Assembly: GCA_029979265.1 (NCBI GenBank)
Contig: JAPOHW010000011.1
Coordinates: forward strand, 1 to 64,000
Direction of reading: 5' to 3'
Length of the DNA stretch: 64,000 nucleotides
Source of the DNA: Actinomycetota bacterium
Lineage (GTDB): Bacteria; Actinomycetota; Acidimicrobiia; Acidimicrobiales; Aldehydirespiratoraceae
Positions 45,330 through 54,169 of this stretch are shown piece by piece. The notes under the pieces are model-generated. The model worked only from the letters and a program-made list of their open reading frames with translations. It made no database searches and had not been told where the DNA came from. How positions within the stretch are numbered: position 1 is the first letter of the stretch; every line of letters starts with the position of its first letter. The translations under genes were made by a program, and so were the position numbers.

Positions 45330-45596
45330 TCAGTCCTCGTGCTGGGCGTCCACAATCGCCTGGAAGATACGAGCCCTGAGTCGTTCGGGAACCTGATCGT
45401 TGCATCGCCTGGAGACGACCTGGCGCAACTCGAACTCGAACGCATAGGTGGAACCGCAGTGTCCGCAAAAGTCGAGATGACTCTTGATGACGGTTCGACG
45501 CTCGACGGTCAGATGACCGTCGAGATAGTGGTACAGCTCCTGCAGCGCCTCCTGGCACTCACCAGAGCCGAGCTCGGCACACGGATCGTCGGTCAT
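45330..45596 (-). CDS. rsrA: Mycothiol-system-type zinc anti-sigma factor (RsrA-like)
   Basis: 88 residues with the ZAS motif HLDFCGHC (H-x3-C-x2-C), which binds zinc and releases the sigma factor on thiol oxidation. Additional cysteines are in DDPCAEL and SGECQEAL. It begins one base after the sigma factor stop, the usual sigR-rsrA order. The ATG at 45596 is preferred to a frame open to 45626. Confidence 0.88.
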   Translation of the reverse strand: MTDDPCAELGSGECQEALQELYHYLDGHLTVERRTVIKSHLDFCGHCGSTYAFEFELRQVVSRRCNDQVPERLRARIFQAIVDAQHED

Positions 45597-45597
45597 G

Positions 45598-46200
45598 TCA
45601 CGAAGCCCCCGCGTCGACGCCCACACCCGCTGACTCGGGCTCGGGCAAAAGACGATTTTCCTCTGCGAAACCGTGCAACCGCTTTTGCAGCTGCTTTCTT
45701 CCCCGGTGCAAGCGGCTCATCACCGTGCCGATCGGCACCTCGAGAATCTCGGCGATCTCTCTGTAGGCAAACCCCTCGACGTCGGCCAGGATGACCGGCA
45801 TCCGGTAGTGGTCGGGAAGGTCCTCGAGCGCAACCTTGATCTCGTCTTCGCCGAAGAGCTCCATGAGTTCATCTTCAGCAGAACGACCGAGCACTGCGCT
45901 CTCGGCACTGCCGATCCGGCGGTAGAGATAGAGGTCCTCGACATCGTCGATGTCGGATTCGTCGGGACGACGCTGCTTCTTGCGATAGGCGTTGATGTAG
46001 GTGTTGGTGAGGATGCGGTACATCCACGCCTTCAGGTTGGTGCCTTCCTCGAACCGGTCGTAGGCGCGATACGCCTTGAGATAGGTCTCCTGGACAAGGT
46101 CCTCGGCATCGGCGGCATTGCGAGTCATGCGAAGCGCCGCAGAGTACAAACCGCTCATCAGCGGCATGGCATCGTCGGCAAACATGGCCTTTTCTGCCAC
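45598..46200 (-). CDS. sigR: ECF RNA polymerase sigma factor, SigR/SigH-like
   Basis: 200 residues. Region 2 is [48 protein letters not shown] and region 4 is [45 protein letters not shown]. With the ZAS anti-sigma factor next to it, it likely controls the disulfide and oxidative stress response. Start is GTG 46200, three bases after GGAGGT; an ATG six codons in is a second option. A hairpin lies just upstream of that ribosome site. Confidence 0.92.
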   Translation of the reverse strand: MAEKAMFADDAMPLMSGLYSAALRMTRNAADAEDLVQETYLKAYRAYDRFEEGTNLKAWMYRILTNTYINAYRKKQRRPDESDIDDVEDLYLYRRIGSAESAVLGRSAEDELMELFGEDEIKVALEDLPDHYRMPVILADVEGFAYREIAEILEVPIGTVMSRLHRGRKQLQKRLHGFAEENRLLPEPESAGVGVDAGAS

Positions 46201-46210
46201 GGGACCTCCT

Positions 46211-46232
46211 GGGGAGTGCTCGGGCGCACCCC
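46211..46232 (-). other. Hairpin next to the sigma factor ribosome site
   Basis: On the minus strand GGGGTGC pairs with GCACTCCCC (one bulged T) around a six-base loop. It ends one base before the AGGAGGT ribosome site and starts 12 bases after tRNA-Thr. It could help cut the tRNA from the mRNA or affect initiation. Confidence 0.4.
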
Positions 46233-46244
46233 GAAACGAGAGCG

Positions 46245-46317
46245 AGCCCGAGAGGAGGATTGAACTCCTGACCTACGCTTTACGAGAGCGTCGCTCTACC
46301 AACTGAGCTACTCGGGC
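46245..46317 (-). tRNA. tRNA-Thr (anticodon CGT)
   Basis: 73-base tRNA on the minus strand. Acceptor arms GCCCGAG and CTCGGGC pair fully. D arm GCTCAGTTGGTAGAGC, anticodon stem ACGCT/AGCGT around loop CTCGTAA (anticodon CGT, reading ACG), T arm AGGAGTTCAATCCTCCT. CCA is not encoded. The sigma factor gene starts 44 bases past its 3' end on the same strand. Confidence 0.97.
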
Positions 46318-46360
46318 AGGACTGCAAAGGTACCAAAGCAGCCCACGCGATCCTCTCCCC

Positions 46361-47413
46361 TCACCTCTGGAGCAGCGGGAGCTTGAGCAGCAGCGCCTGG
46401 AGCGCCAGCGCCTCATTCGGATTGCGGCCGAGCGACGCATGGGTGGCTCGAATGTGGCCGGCTGCAGCGAGCACACTGCTGCGTTCATCGCCACCGACCA
46501 TCGCCTCGCGATACCTCGCCGCAAGGGTTGCAAGCCCGAAACGCAACTCGTCGGTACGAAGCTGACGGAGTTCCCGCCGGTGACGGACGTCGAGGTCGTT
46601 GCGACCGCTTCCTCGCGTACCGAACGCTTCTTCGCGAGCGTCGAGGGCATCGAGTTCGGCTCGGTGCCGCGCAGCCGTGCCCGCCGACTCACTCGCCTCG
46701 TCGATCAGCGCTCGCAGTTCCTCGACGATGAGCGCAACCGCCGCGCCGGACCCGTCGAGCCGGTCGGGCACACCCCACCATGCCTGACGTCGGGTCGCGA
46801 GGCGCTCGTCGTTGGTGAGGTCGCGTGCCCGCCGAACACTGCCCCCAGCGGCGGCAGCGATGACGGCAGCCCGCTCGGCATCGACGAGTCCATCGATGAC
46901 GAGCGCCTCGGCGATTGCAGCAACAGCAACCGGTGGAAAGTCGATCCGAGTGCAGCGGCTCTCGATGGTCACATGCTCGGGAGGGACATCCTCTGCGAGC
47001 AACACGAAGATCGTGGTCGCCGGAGGCTCCTCGATCGTCTTGAGCAAGGAGGCCGCCGCCGCAGGCGTGGCGGTATGGAACCGGTTGACGATCAAGACTT
47101 TGCGCTTGCCTTCCACCGGTGAGCGGCTGGCTTGCACGATCAGTGGCTCGGCTTCCTCCTCGCGCCGCAGATTGTTGCCGGCAGGATCGAGGACGTGGAT
47201 GTCGGCATGACGTTCCGAGACGGCGAGCCGACGGTGGCGCTCTGCACCGGCGGGGTCAGCGGCTGCGAGCAGCTCACCGGCGAACACGAGTGCAGCGTGA
47301 CGCTTTCCAGCGCCGAGCGGTCCGACGAACAGATACGCGTGCACCGGTGCGTCAACGGCTGCCTGCAACCGCCTGACTGCGTCGTGCTGCCCGATCACCG
47401 TGTCCCAACTCAT
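46361..47413 (-). CDS. holB: DNA polymerase III subunit delta'
   Basis: 350-residue clamp-loader subunit. P-loop is degenerate as normal (GPLGAGKRHAALVFAGELL near 35), followed by RFHTATPAAAASLLKTIEEPPATTIFVLLAE and TIESRCTRIDF. The zinc-binding cysteines between the P-loop and Walker B in most homologues are missing (AAADPAGAERHRRLAVSERHADIHVL has none). The ATG at 47413 overlaps the tmk stop (ATGA). Last gene of MFS-tmk-holB. Confidence 0.9.
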   Translation of the reverse strand: MSWDTVIGQHDAVRRLQAAVDAPVHAYLFVGPLGAGKRHAALVFAGELLAAADPAGAERHRRLAVSERHADIHVLDPAGNNLRREEEAEPLIVQASRSPVEGKRKVLIVNRFHTATPAAAASLLKTIEEPPATTIFVLLAEDVPPEHVTIESRCTRIDFPPVAVAAIAEALVIDGLVDAERAAVIAAAAGGSVRRARDLTNDERLATRRQAWWGVPDRLDGSGAAVALIVEELRALIDEASESAGTAARHRAELDALDAREEAFGTRGSGRNDLDVRHRRELRQLRTDELRFGLATLAARYREAMVGGDERSSVLAAAGHIRATHASLGRNPNEALALQALLLKLPLLQR

Positions 47414-48018
47414 CGATTCGCAGCCAGCCACCCATCGACGGCGGCGTCGACGCGAGCAGCCACGTCCTCGACCGTCCCGTCGGCCCCGACGACCACCCAG
47501 CGATCAGGATCAGCCGCTGCCATCTGCAGATAGCCCTGACGAACCTTCGTGTGGAACTCGGCGCCCGCCCCCTCGATTCGATCGACCTCGTCACCGAGGC
47601 GCTGCCGGGCGACGTCGAGGTCGACATCGAGGAGCACGGTGAGGTCGGGTTCGACGCCGTTCGTCGCCCAGTGCATCATCCGGGTCAGTTCATCGCGATC
47701 GAGGCCACGACCGAACCCCTGGTAGGCGGTGGTCGACGCGGTGAAACGATCGGTGATGACCGTCTCGCCTCGCGCGAGTGCGGGAGCGACGACCTCGGCC
47801 ACGTGTTGGGCCTTGTCGGCGATCACGAGCAAGGCCTCGGCTCGGTCGTCGAGCATGTCGTGTGCGGGATCGAGCAGGATCGATCGGATGGCGCTTCCGA
47901 TTTCCGTTGCACCGAACTGAAAGGTCAGTTCCACACCGAGCCGAGTGGCGAGCCGCTGCGCCTGCGTCGACTTCCCAGATGCATCGGCCCCCTCGAAGGC
48001 AATCAGTCGTCCAGTCAC
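47410..48018 (-). CDS. tmk: Thymidylate kinase
   Basis: 202 residues. It phosphorylates dTMP to dTDP. P-loop FEGADASGKSTQAQRL, the DRFTASTTAYQGFGRGL motif (DR[Y/F] with the dTMP site) and the LID-like DEVDRIEG segment are clear. Start GTG 48018 overlaps the MFS stop (GTGA). Placed between an MFS gene and holB. Confidence 0.94.
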   Translation of the reverse strand: MTGRLIAFEGADASGKSTQAQRLATRLGVELTFQFGATEIGSAIRSILLDPAHDMLDDRAEALLVIADKAQHVAEVVAPALARGETVITDRFTASTTAYQGFGRGLDRDELTRMMHWATNGVEPDLTVLLDVDLDVARQRLGDEVDRIEGAGAEFHTKVRQGYLQMAAADPDRWVVVGADGTVEDVAARVDAAVDGWLAANR

Positions 48019-49460
48019 GACTCGTCCTCCGCATCGACGGGAGCGGACGTACTGGACACGAAGGCCCCAGAACCAGCCCGAAGACTCCGCATAGCCAGCA
48101 CCCCTGCGAACATGATGATCACCGAACTCAACCACATGGTGAGTCGCACACCGGGAACAAAGACCGAGACCCCGCCGAACTCGGCGATGCGATCGTCCCA
48201 CAGCGTGGCGGACAACCCGTCGAATACTTCGGAGAGCACGGGAGCAACGGCGAGTGCGAGCAGCACGCAGAACCGAACCAGCACCAGCAGGGCCGAAAAG
48301 ATTCGCCCACGCAGTTCGTCATCGACGTTTTCGTGCAACAGGGTGAACCCGAGCACATAGATCGGGCCGGCGGCGAAGCCGACAACCGCAATCATGGGCA
48401 CCACGATCGACAGCACCGATGACGACGAGGCGACGAGCAGTCCACCACCGGCAACGGCAAGAGCGAAGGGGAACAGCCGCGCTCGGTTGATACGGGCCTG
48501 TGTCACCGAGGCGGTCACCACGCCCGCCGCCATGCCGGTACCGAGCGCAAACAGTACAAGGTTGAAGTCGGCACCATCCCCCGAGATCACCTCGTCCACG
48601 AAAATGGCACCCAACGGGACCAACATGCCGCCTCCGATCACGGCGGTGGCCAGACCGACGTTGACCGCTCGAACGATGGGATTGACCGCGATGAACTGCC
48701 ATCCCTCCCGCAGTTCTCGGATCGCACCACCGAGATCCCACGAGCCTCGCTCGGCCGAGCGTCGCTCTTCGCGGCTCCGGCGAGGCCACGTGATACGCCA
48801 AATGATGAGTGCGGTCAGCAGAAAGGACAGTCCATCGACGTAGAAGGCAAGACCCTCCTCATTGAGGTGCCACGTGTCGACCCAACCCTCGTCACTGAAC
48901 CGTTCGGACAGCTTTGCGAGGAGCGCTGCAATACCCGCCGCTACCGGGAACATCCCGTAGGCGGCCGCAACGTTGAGCGAGTTCGCCGTGGTGAGCTTGT
49001 CACGGGGAACGAGGTTCGGAACCACTGCCTCTTTCGCGGGTGACCACAGCATCGTGAAGATCTCGAGCACGAACGACGCAATGACGAGTCCAACGATCGT
49101 GTCGACGAACGGCAACGCAAACAACACGAGAGCCCGCCCAACATCGCAAACAAGCATCACTTTTTTGCGGTCGAGTCGGTCGACCATCACCCCCGCCGCC
49201 GTTGCGAGGAAGAAGCCGGGCGCGATCCGCGCGCCGAGAACGAGCGCAATAGCCGTGCCTTCGGAACCGTCGCTGATCCGCTCTGCGAGCGAGATGATGG
49301 CGATCAGCCCCAACCAATCGCCGGTCGCGGAGACAACCTGCGCAATCCAGAGTCTGAAAAACGCGCGCGACCCGAAAATCGCCTCGATTCGGTTGCCCGG
49401 CTTGGTGGCCCCGACAGCGTCCTGCAGTCGGTGCGCGCTGTTGGAAGCCGGGGGATTCAC
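48015..49460 (-). CDS. MFS transporter
   Basis: 481-residue permease of the DHA3-like type (Pfam MFS_3) with about twelve helices. RLWIAQVVSATGDWLGLIAI and GVMVDRLDRKKVMLVCDVGRA are the family's first-half signature. Drug or macrolide export is the common annotation; the real substrate is unknown. It has a leaderless GTG start and heads the string with tmk and holB. Confidence 0.88.
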   Translation of the reverse strand: MNPPASNSAHRLQDAVGATKPGNRIEAIFGSRAFFRLWIAQVVSATGDWLGLIAIISLAERISDGSEGTAIALVLGARIAPGFFLATAAGVMVDRLDRKKVMLVCDVGRALVLFALPFVDTIVGLVIASFVLEIFTMLWSPAKEAVVPNLVPRDKLTTANSLNVAAAYGMFPVAAGIAALLAKLSERFSDEGWVDTWHLNEEGLAFYVDGLSFLLTALIIWRITWPRRSREERRSAERGSWDLGGAIRELREGWQFIAVNPIVRAVNVGLATAVIGGGMLVPLGAIFVDEVISGDGADFNLVLFALGTGMAAGVVTASVTQARINRARLFPFALAVAGGGLLVASSSSVLSIVVPMIAVVGFAAGPIYVLGFTLLHENVDDELRGRIFSALLVLVRFCVLLALAVAPVLSEVFDGLSATLWDDRIAEFGGVSVFVPGVRLTMWLSSVIIMFAGVLAMRSLRAGSGAFVSSTSAPVDAEDES

Positions 49461-49467
49461 GGAGTCG

Positions 49468-49473
49468 AGACTA
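49468..49473 (-). promoter_or_regulatory. Leaderless -10 box of the MFS-tmk-holB operon
   Basis: TAGTCT on the minus strand, seven bases before GTG 49460, in the 57-base gap after topA. Confidence 0.5.
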
Positions 49474-49517
49474 GGCGGTCACACACCCCGCAGGCTGACC
49501 GGACTTCCGACACGCGT

Positions 49518-52319
49518 TCAGAAGGAGTCGTCAGACTCGTTCAGGGTCGGCGTCGAGGGCGATTTCTTCGCCGCCGTCTTTTTCGTGGCCTTCTTCTTGG
49601 TGGCCTTCTTCTTCGCCGCCTTCTTCTTGGTGGCCTTCTTCTTCGCCGCCGTCTTCTTGGTGGCCTTCTTCTTCGCCGCCTTCTTCTTCGCCGGTCCCTT
49701 GGCCCGCCGGTCGGCGAGTAGTTCGGCGGCCCGTTCGACGGTCAACTCTTCGACGGTGTCACCTTTGCGAAGCGAGGCATTGAATTCGCCGTCGGTCACG
49801 TACGGGCCGAATCGGCCGTCCTTGACGATCATCGGCTTACCGGTCTCGGGATCGGCACCCATGTCACGCAGCGGGGGTTTGGGTGCAGCCTGACCGCGAC
49901 GGCGTTTGGGTTGGGCAAGAATCGCCAAGCACTCCTCGAGCGTGACCGTCAGCAGTTGCTCCTCGTTGTCGAGGCTGCGGCTGTCGGAACCCTTCGCGAG
50001 ATACGGGCCGTACCGGCCGTTCTGGACCGTGATGACCTCACCGTCATTCGGGTCGGCACCAACGGTGCGGGGGAGCGACAACAGTTGCAGTGCGTCTTCC
50101 AGTGTCACCCGTTCGAGGGTCATCGTCTGAAAGAGCGATGCGGTGGGTGGCTTCTCACCCACTTCTTCCCAGTCCTCGAACGTACCGACCTGCACGTATG
50201 GTCCGAACCGGCCCGCTTTGGCATAGATCGGCATCCGATGCTCGGGGTGCTCACCCAGGACACGGCCTTCCTTCGGAATGGCGAGATACTCCATCGCCTT
50301 CTCGAGACTGAGTTCGTCCGGCGCAATATCGTCGGGAATCGACGCGGTCTCATTGTCGTCGGCGTTTTCGCTGTCACCCTTCTGGACGTACGGGCCGTAG
50401 CGGCCCACGCGAGCGACGACCGGCTTGCCGTCGTCGGACATGCCCAACGGGATCGTGTTCACGGCGCGGGCATCGATGTCGGGAAGACGCGTCGAAACCT
50501 TCTCCTTGAGCCCGGGTTCACCGCCTTCACCTTCGCCGAAGTAGAAGCGACTCAACCACGGCTCGGCGTCTTCGGCGCCACTGGCGATGCGATCGAGATC
50601 GTCCTCCATCCGAGCGGTGAATGCGTAGTCGACGAGGTTCGGGAAATGGCCCTCCATGACGTTGACGACAGAAAACGCCGTGAACGACGGAACCAGTGCA
50701 GCACCCTTCTTCCAGACATAGCCGCGATCCTGGATGGTGCCGATGATCGAGGCGTACGTCGACGGGCGGCCCACACCGAGTTCCTCGAGCCGTTTGACCA
50801 GTGACGCCTCGGTGTAACGAGCGGGTGGTGACGTGGTGTGGCCCTCGACCTCGAGCGGACCGGTTGCACGAGTTGCATCACCCTCGGCCAACGGCGGAAG
50901 TCGACGCTCGTCCGCGTCTTCCTCGGCGTTGCGATCCTGGACCCGGCTCTCCTCGTAGACCTCGCGAAAGCCGGAGTGGGCGATCACCGTGCCCGATGCC
51001 GAGAACTCGACATCGGTGCCTGCGGCGCTCGTCGCCCCGAGACGGAGCGTGACCGTCTCGCCGGTGCAGTCGGTCATCTGGGACGCGACCGTACGCTGCC
51101 AGATGAGCTCGTAGGCGCGAGCTTCGGATTGCGGAACTTCCTTGGCCACCTCGGCGGGGAGCCGGAAGGTGTCACCGGCCGGCCGGATGGCCTCGTGCGC
51201 TTCTTGGGCATTCTTCGATTTCGTGGCGTACTGACGCGGCGCATCGGGCAGGAAGGTCTTGCCGTAGCGCTCCGAGATCATCGAACGGGCCGCCTGCAGT
51301 GCTGTGTCGGACAGCGTGGTGCTGTCGGTTCGCATGTAGGTGATGTAGCCCTTCTCGTACAGACCCTGGGCGGCGCGCATTGCCATCGCCGACGACATCT
51401 GAAGCTTGCGACCCGCTTCCTGTTGAAACGTCGACGTGATGAACGGTGCTGCGGGACGACGCCGGTACGGCTTGGTCTCACGAGAGCGAATCTCGAAGGA
51501 CGCATCGTCGAGATCGGAACCGAGGGTCCGTGCGCCTGCTTCGTCGAGCACCGTCACGTCGTTGCGGGCAAGGCGTCCGTCATCGCTGAAGTCTCGTCCG
51601 GTGGCCAGTCGGACACCATCGATGGCAACGAGGGCAGCATCGAACGCACGTTGATCGTCACCCTCCTCCGCTGCAAAGGTGCCCTTCACGTCCCAGTAGC
51701 TCGCCTCGATGAACGCCATCCGTTCACGTTCGCGCTCGACGACGATCCGGGTCCCAACACTTTGCACGCGACCCGCCGACAGCTGCGGCATGACCTTCTT
51801 CCAGAGCACCGGGCTGACCTCGTAGCCATACAACCGATCGAGGATCCGGCGAGCCTCCTGGGCATCGACCATCTTTCGGTCGAGTTCACGCGGTGACGCA
51901 AGGGCTGCGTGGATCGCTTTCTCGGTGACCTCGTGGAACACCATCCGCTTGACCGGCACGGTCGGGTTGAGGACCTCGATCAGGTGCCAGGCGATGGCCT
52001 CGCCTTCTCGGTCCTCGTCGGTCGCGAGATACAGCTCGTCGGCCTCCTTCAACAGCGACTTGAGGAGGCGGATGTGATCCTTCTTGTCCTGATGTTCGAC
52101 GTAGAGCGGCTTGAACCCGTTCTCGACATCGATACCGGTGCGGGCCCACGGCTCACCCTTGTACGCCTTGGGAACATCGGCGGCATTTCGAGGAAGGTCG
52201 CGAATATGGCCGATCGACGACTCGACAATGAAGCCCGATCCCAAGTACTCCTGAATCTTCTTCGCCTTGGCCGGACTCTCGACGATGACCAGCGCATGAC
52301 CTCCGTTCGGCCCACTCAC
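49518..52319 (-). CDS. topA: DNA topoisomerase I
   Basis: 933-residue type IA topoisomerase that relaxes negative supercoils. Toprim domain at 8-140 (LVIVESPAKAKKIQEYLG; metal acidic residues in LATDEDREGEAIAWHL), catalytic tyrosine in GYITYMRTDSTTL near 330. The C-terminal part has Toprim C-terminal repeats (VVARVGRYGPYVQKGD, IYAKAGRFGPYVQVG, VQNGRYGPYLAKG, IVKDGRFGPYVTDG) without zinc fingers. It ends in a Lys/Ala-rich tail with a tandem repeat and a short acidic end. GTG start overlaps the nhaA stop by four bases. Confidence 0.96.
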   Translation of the reverse strand: MSGPNGGHALVIVESPAKAKKIQEYLGSGFIVESSIGHIRDLPRNAADVPKAYKGEPWARTGIDVENGFKPLYVEHQDKKDHIRLLKSLLKEADELYLATDEDREGEAIAWHLIEVLNPTVPVKRMVFHEVTEKAIHAALASPRELDRKMVDAQEARRILDRLYGYEVSPVLWKKVMPQLSAGRVQSVGTRIVVERERERMAFIEASYWDVKGTFAAEEGDDQRAFDAALVAIDGVRLATGRDFSDDGRLARNDVTVLDEAGARTLGSDLDDASFEIRSRETKPYRRRPAAPFITSTFQQEAGRKLQMSSAMAMRAAQGLYEKGYITYMRTDSTTLSDTALQAARSMISERYGKTFLPDAPRQYATKSKNAQEAHEAIRPAGDTFRLPAEVAKEVPQSEARAYELIWQRTVASQMTDCTGETVTLRLGATSAAGTDVEFSASGTVIAHSGFREVYEESRVQDRNAEEDADERRLPPLAEGDATRATGPLEVEGHTTSPPARYTEASLVKRLEELGVGRPSTYASIIGTIQDRGYVWKKGAALVPSFTAFSVVNVMEGHFPNLVDYAFTARMEDDLDRIASGAEDAEPWLSRFYFGEGEGGEPGLKEKVSTRLPDIDARAVNTIPLGMSDDGKPVVARVGRYGPYVQKGDSENADDNETASIPDDIAPDELSLEKAMEYLAIPKEGRVLGEHPEHRMPIYAKAGRFGPYVQVGTFEDWEEVGEKPPTASLFQTMTLERVTLEDALQLLSLPRTVGADPNDGEVITVQNGRYGPYLAKGSDSRSLDNEEQLLTVTLEECLAILAQPKRRRGQAAPKPPLRDMGADPETGKPMIVKDGRFGPYVTDGEFNASLRKGDTVEELTVERAAELLADRRAKGPAKKKAAKKKATKKTAAKKKATKKKAAKKKATKKKATKKTAAKKSPSTPTLNESDDSF
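49591..49680 (-). repeat. 30-base tandem repeat in topA tail
   Basis: Three copies of a 30-base unit (49591-49620, 49621-49650, 49651-49680). The first two are identical and the third differs at one base. Each encodes ten residues of the Lys/Ala tail (KKAAKKKATK pattern). Shorter degenerate pieces flank it. Confidence 0.95.
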
Positions 52320-53689
52320 GACTCAACTCCAACGTCTTCCATCTCGATCTCGATGACCTCGTTCGCCCGGCTCAGCACGAGCACACCGACGATCGCTGCG
52401 AGCAGCGATGCCGCCAGAATGCCGAGCTTCGCTTCTTCGACGAGCGATGCGTCCTCGAAGGCCAGATTCGTGATGAAGAGCGACACGGTGAAGCCGATGC
52501 CAGCGATCGCCGCCAGCCCCACCACGTGGGTCATGGTCGCACCGCGCGGGAGTGATGACACGCCCGTCCTGACAGCCGCCCAGGTGAACACGCTCACGCC
52601 GACAAGTTTTCCGAGCACGAGGCCAACGACCACACCGATCGTCACGTCGCTGGTCACTGCGCCCCTGATCGAATCCCCACTGATCTCGATGCCGGCATTG
52701 GCAAGGGCGAAGACTGGAACGATGAGGAACGAACTGAACGGATGCAGCAGATCTTCGAGACGATCGGCAACTGACAACCGTTCGCGAATCTCGAAGGTGG
52801 CCCGTCGCACCACCGACGCACTCGCCTGCCCAGAGATCGCTGCGCCGACGTGGGGATCTTCGTCGTCATCGTCGTCGTGCTCGCCGTACGAACGCAACGG
52901 ATGGGCCGGCGTGATGAGGCCGAGCACAACACCTGCGATCGTGGCGTGTATTCCGGACTCGAAGACGGCCAACCACAGGAACCCGCCAACCAACACATAG
53001 GCCGGTACGTACCAGACACGAGCCGTGCGCATCAGCACGACAATCATCGTGATGCCGACCGCCACGAGCAGCCAACCGGTCGACAAATCGTCGGTGTAAA
53101 AGATCGCGATCACTGCAATGGCGCCGATGTCGTCGACAATCGCCAGGGTCAGCAGGAACACTTTCATTGCGCTCGGCACCTTGTTGCCGAGCAGCGCCAC
53201 CACACCCACTGCGAAGGCGATGTCGGTGGCCATCGGGATGCCCCAACCGTGCGCACCCGCACCGCCTGCATTGAAAAGGATGAAGAAGAGCGCAGGTACG
53301 ACCATGCCCCCGACCGCAGCGATTGCCGGAAGCGCTGCAGCACGAGGGTTCCGGAGCTCGCCGGCCACGAGCTCGCGTTTGATCTCGAGTCCCACAACGA
53401 AGAAGAAGATCGCCATCAGGGCGTCATTGACCCAGTGCTCGATCGACTCGTCGAGCGTCAAAACGTCACCGAACTGGATCGTGATGTGGGTGTGGAGGAG
53501 ATCGAAGTACGACTCGCTCCATGGTGAATTCGCCCAGACAAGCGCAACGACGGTGGCACCGATCAACAAGACGCCACTGGCCGCCTCGATGGCGAGGAAG
53601 TTCCGGACCGGGCGGCCCACGCGGCGCGCCAGGCGGCGCTCGCCGCCCAACCACGTCAGCGGTGAAGGTTCGAGAGTCTCTCCAGCCAT
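52316..53689 (-). CDS. nhaA: Na+/H+ antiporter NhaA
   Basis: 457-residue electrogenic antiporter with twelve helices. Key residues: the paired aspartates in FLLTLAIVDDIGAIAVIAIFY (186-187), VVGLEIKRELVAGELR, and MATDIAFAVGVVALLG. Between helices residues 270-280 form an Asp-rich loop (EHDDDDDEDPH) not seen in the E. coli protein. The ATG follows TAGGTT by ten bases. Its stop overlaps the topA start, so antiporter and topoisomerase are translationally coupled. Confidence 0.94.
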   Translation of the reverse strand: MAGETLEPSPLTWLGGERRLARRVGRPVRNFLAIEAASGVLLIGATVVALVWANSPWSESYFDLLHTHITIQFGDVLTLDESIEHWVNDALMAIFFFVVGLEIKRELVAGELRNPRAAALPAIAAVGGMVVPALFFILFNAGGAGAHGWGIPMATDIAFAVGVVALLGNKVPSAMKVFLLTLAIVDDIGAIAVIAIFYTDDLSTGWLLVAVGITMIVVLMRTARVWYVPAYVLVGGFLWLAVFESGIHATIAGVVLGLITPAHPLRSYGEHDDDDDEDPHVGAAISGQASASVVRRATFEIRERLSVADRLEDLLHPFSSFLIVPVFALANAGIEISGDSIRGAVTSDVTIGVVVGLVLGKLVGVSVFTWAAVRTGVSSLPRGATMTHVVGLAAIAGIGFTVSLFITNLAFEDASLVEEAKLGILAASLLAAIVGVLVLSRANEVIEIEMEDVGVES

Positions 53690-53699
53690 AACGGGCCTG

Positions 53700-53705
53700 A
53701 ACCTA
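53700..53705 (-). promoter_or_regulatory. Leaderless -10 box of nhaA-topA
   Basis: TAGGTT on the minus strand, ten bases before the ATG at 53689, the longest spacing in the set. Confidence 0.4.
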
Positions 53706-53713
53706 GCGGGACG

Positions 53714-54169
53714 TCACCCGGAGTTCCGACGCCTGGATGCGTACACCGTGAGTTTGACATCGGTGCCGAGGCCATCAGAGGTGATCGATGCATCATCGGC
53801 GAGCAATTGCATTAGGTGTACCCCCAGGCCGGATTCATGGAGGAGTCGGTCGGGGTGGTCGGGTTCGGGAAGGATCGGAACGTCCTCGGGCTCGAAGCCC
53901 GGCCCCTCATCGTGAATGAGCACGGTCACTTCGTCGTCGGCAAGCCGACACTCGACTCGGATCCGGTCGTCGGAGTCGCTGCGACTGTGGGCGTCGATCG
54001 CATTGGTGGTCGCCTCGGACACCGCAAGTTTGAGGTCCTCGATCCGCTCGTTCGGCAGATTGGGTTCGAGTTCGGCAGCCGCCGCAACAACCACCCGGAC
54101 GAACGATACGAAGTCGGCGCGCGCCGGTATCTCGAGCACAATCGTGCCCGGCATGAACAGCTCGCTCAC
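53714..54169 (-). CDS. Anti-sigma regulatory factor kinase (RsbW-like ATPase)
   Basis: 151 residues of the GHKL ATPase fold. N box ERIEDLKLAVSEATTNAIDAH, G1 box VLIHDEGPGFEPEDV, and ESGLGVHLMQLLADDASITSDGLGTDVKL. Such proteins phosphorylate a STAS antagonist and hold a sigma factor. It overlaps the STAS gene stop by four bases; the sigma partner (a SigB-like factor) is not in the window. Confidence 0.88.
   Translation of the reverse strand: MSELFMPGTIVLEIPARADFVSFVRVVVAAAAELEPNLPNERIEDLKLAVSEATTNAIDAHSRSDSDDRIRVECRLADDEVTVLIHDEGPGFEPEDVPILPEPDHPDRLLHESGLGVHLMQLLADDASITSDGLGTDVKLTVYASRRRNSG

Noticed and set aside
49560-49700. Possible simple-sequence or CRISPR-like array from repeated TTCTTC units
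   Set aside because: The unit is 30 bases without spacers and lies in frame in topA, encoding the Lys/Ala tail; it is a coding tandem repeat.
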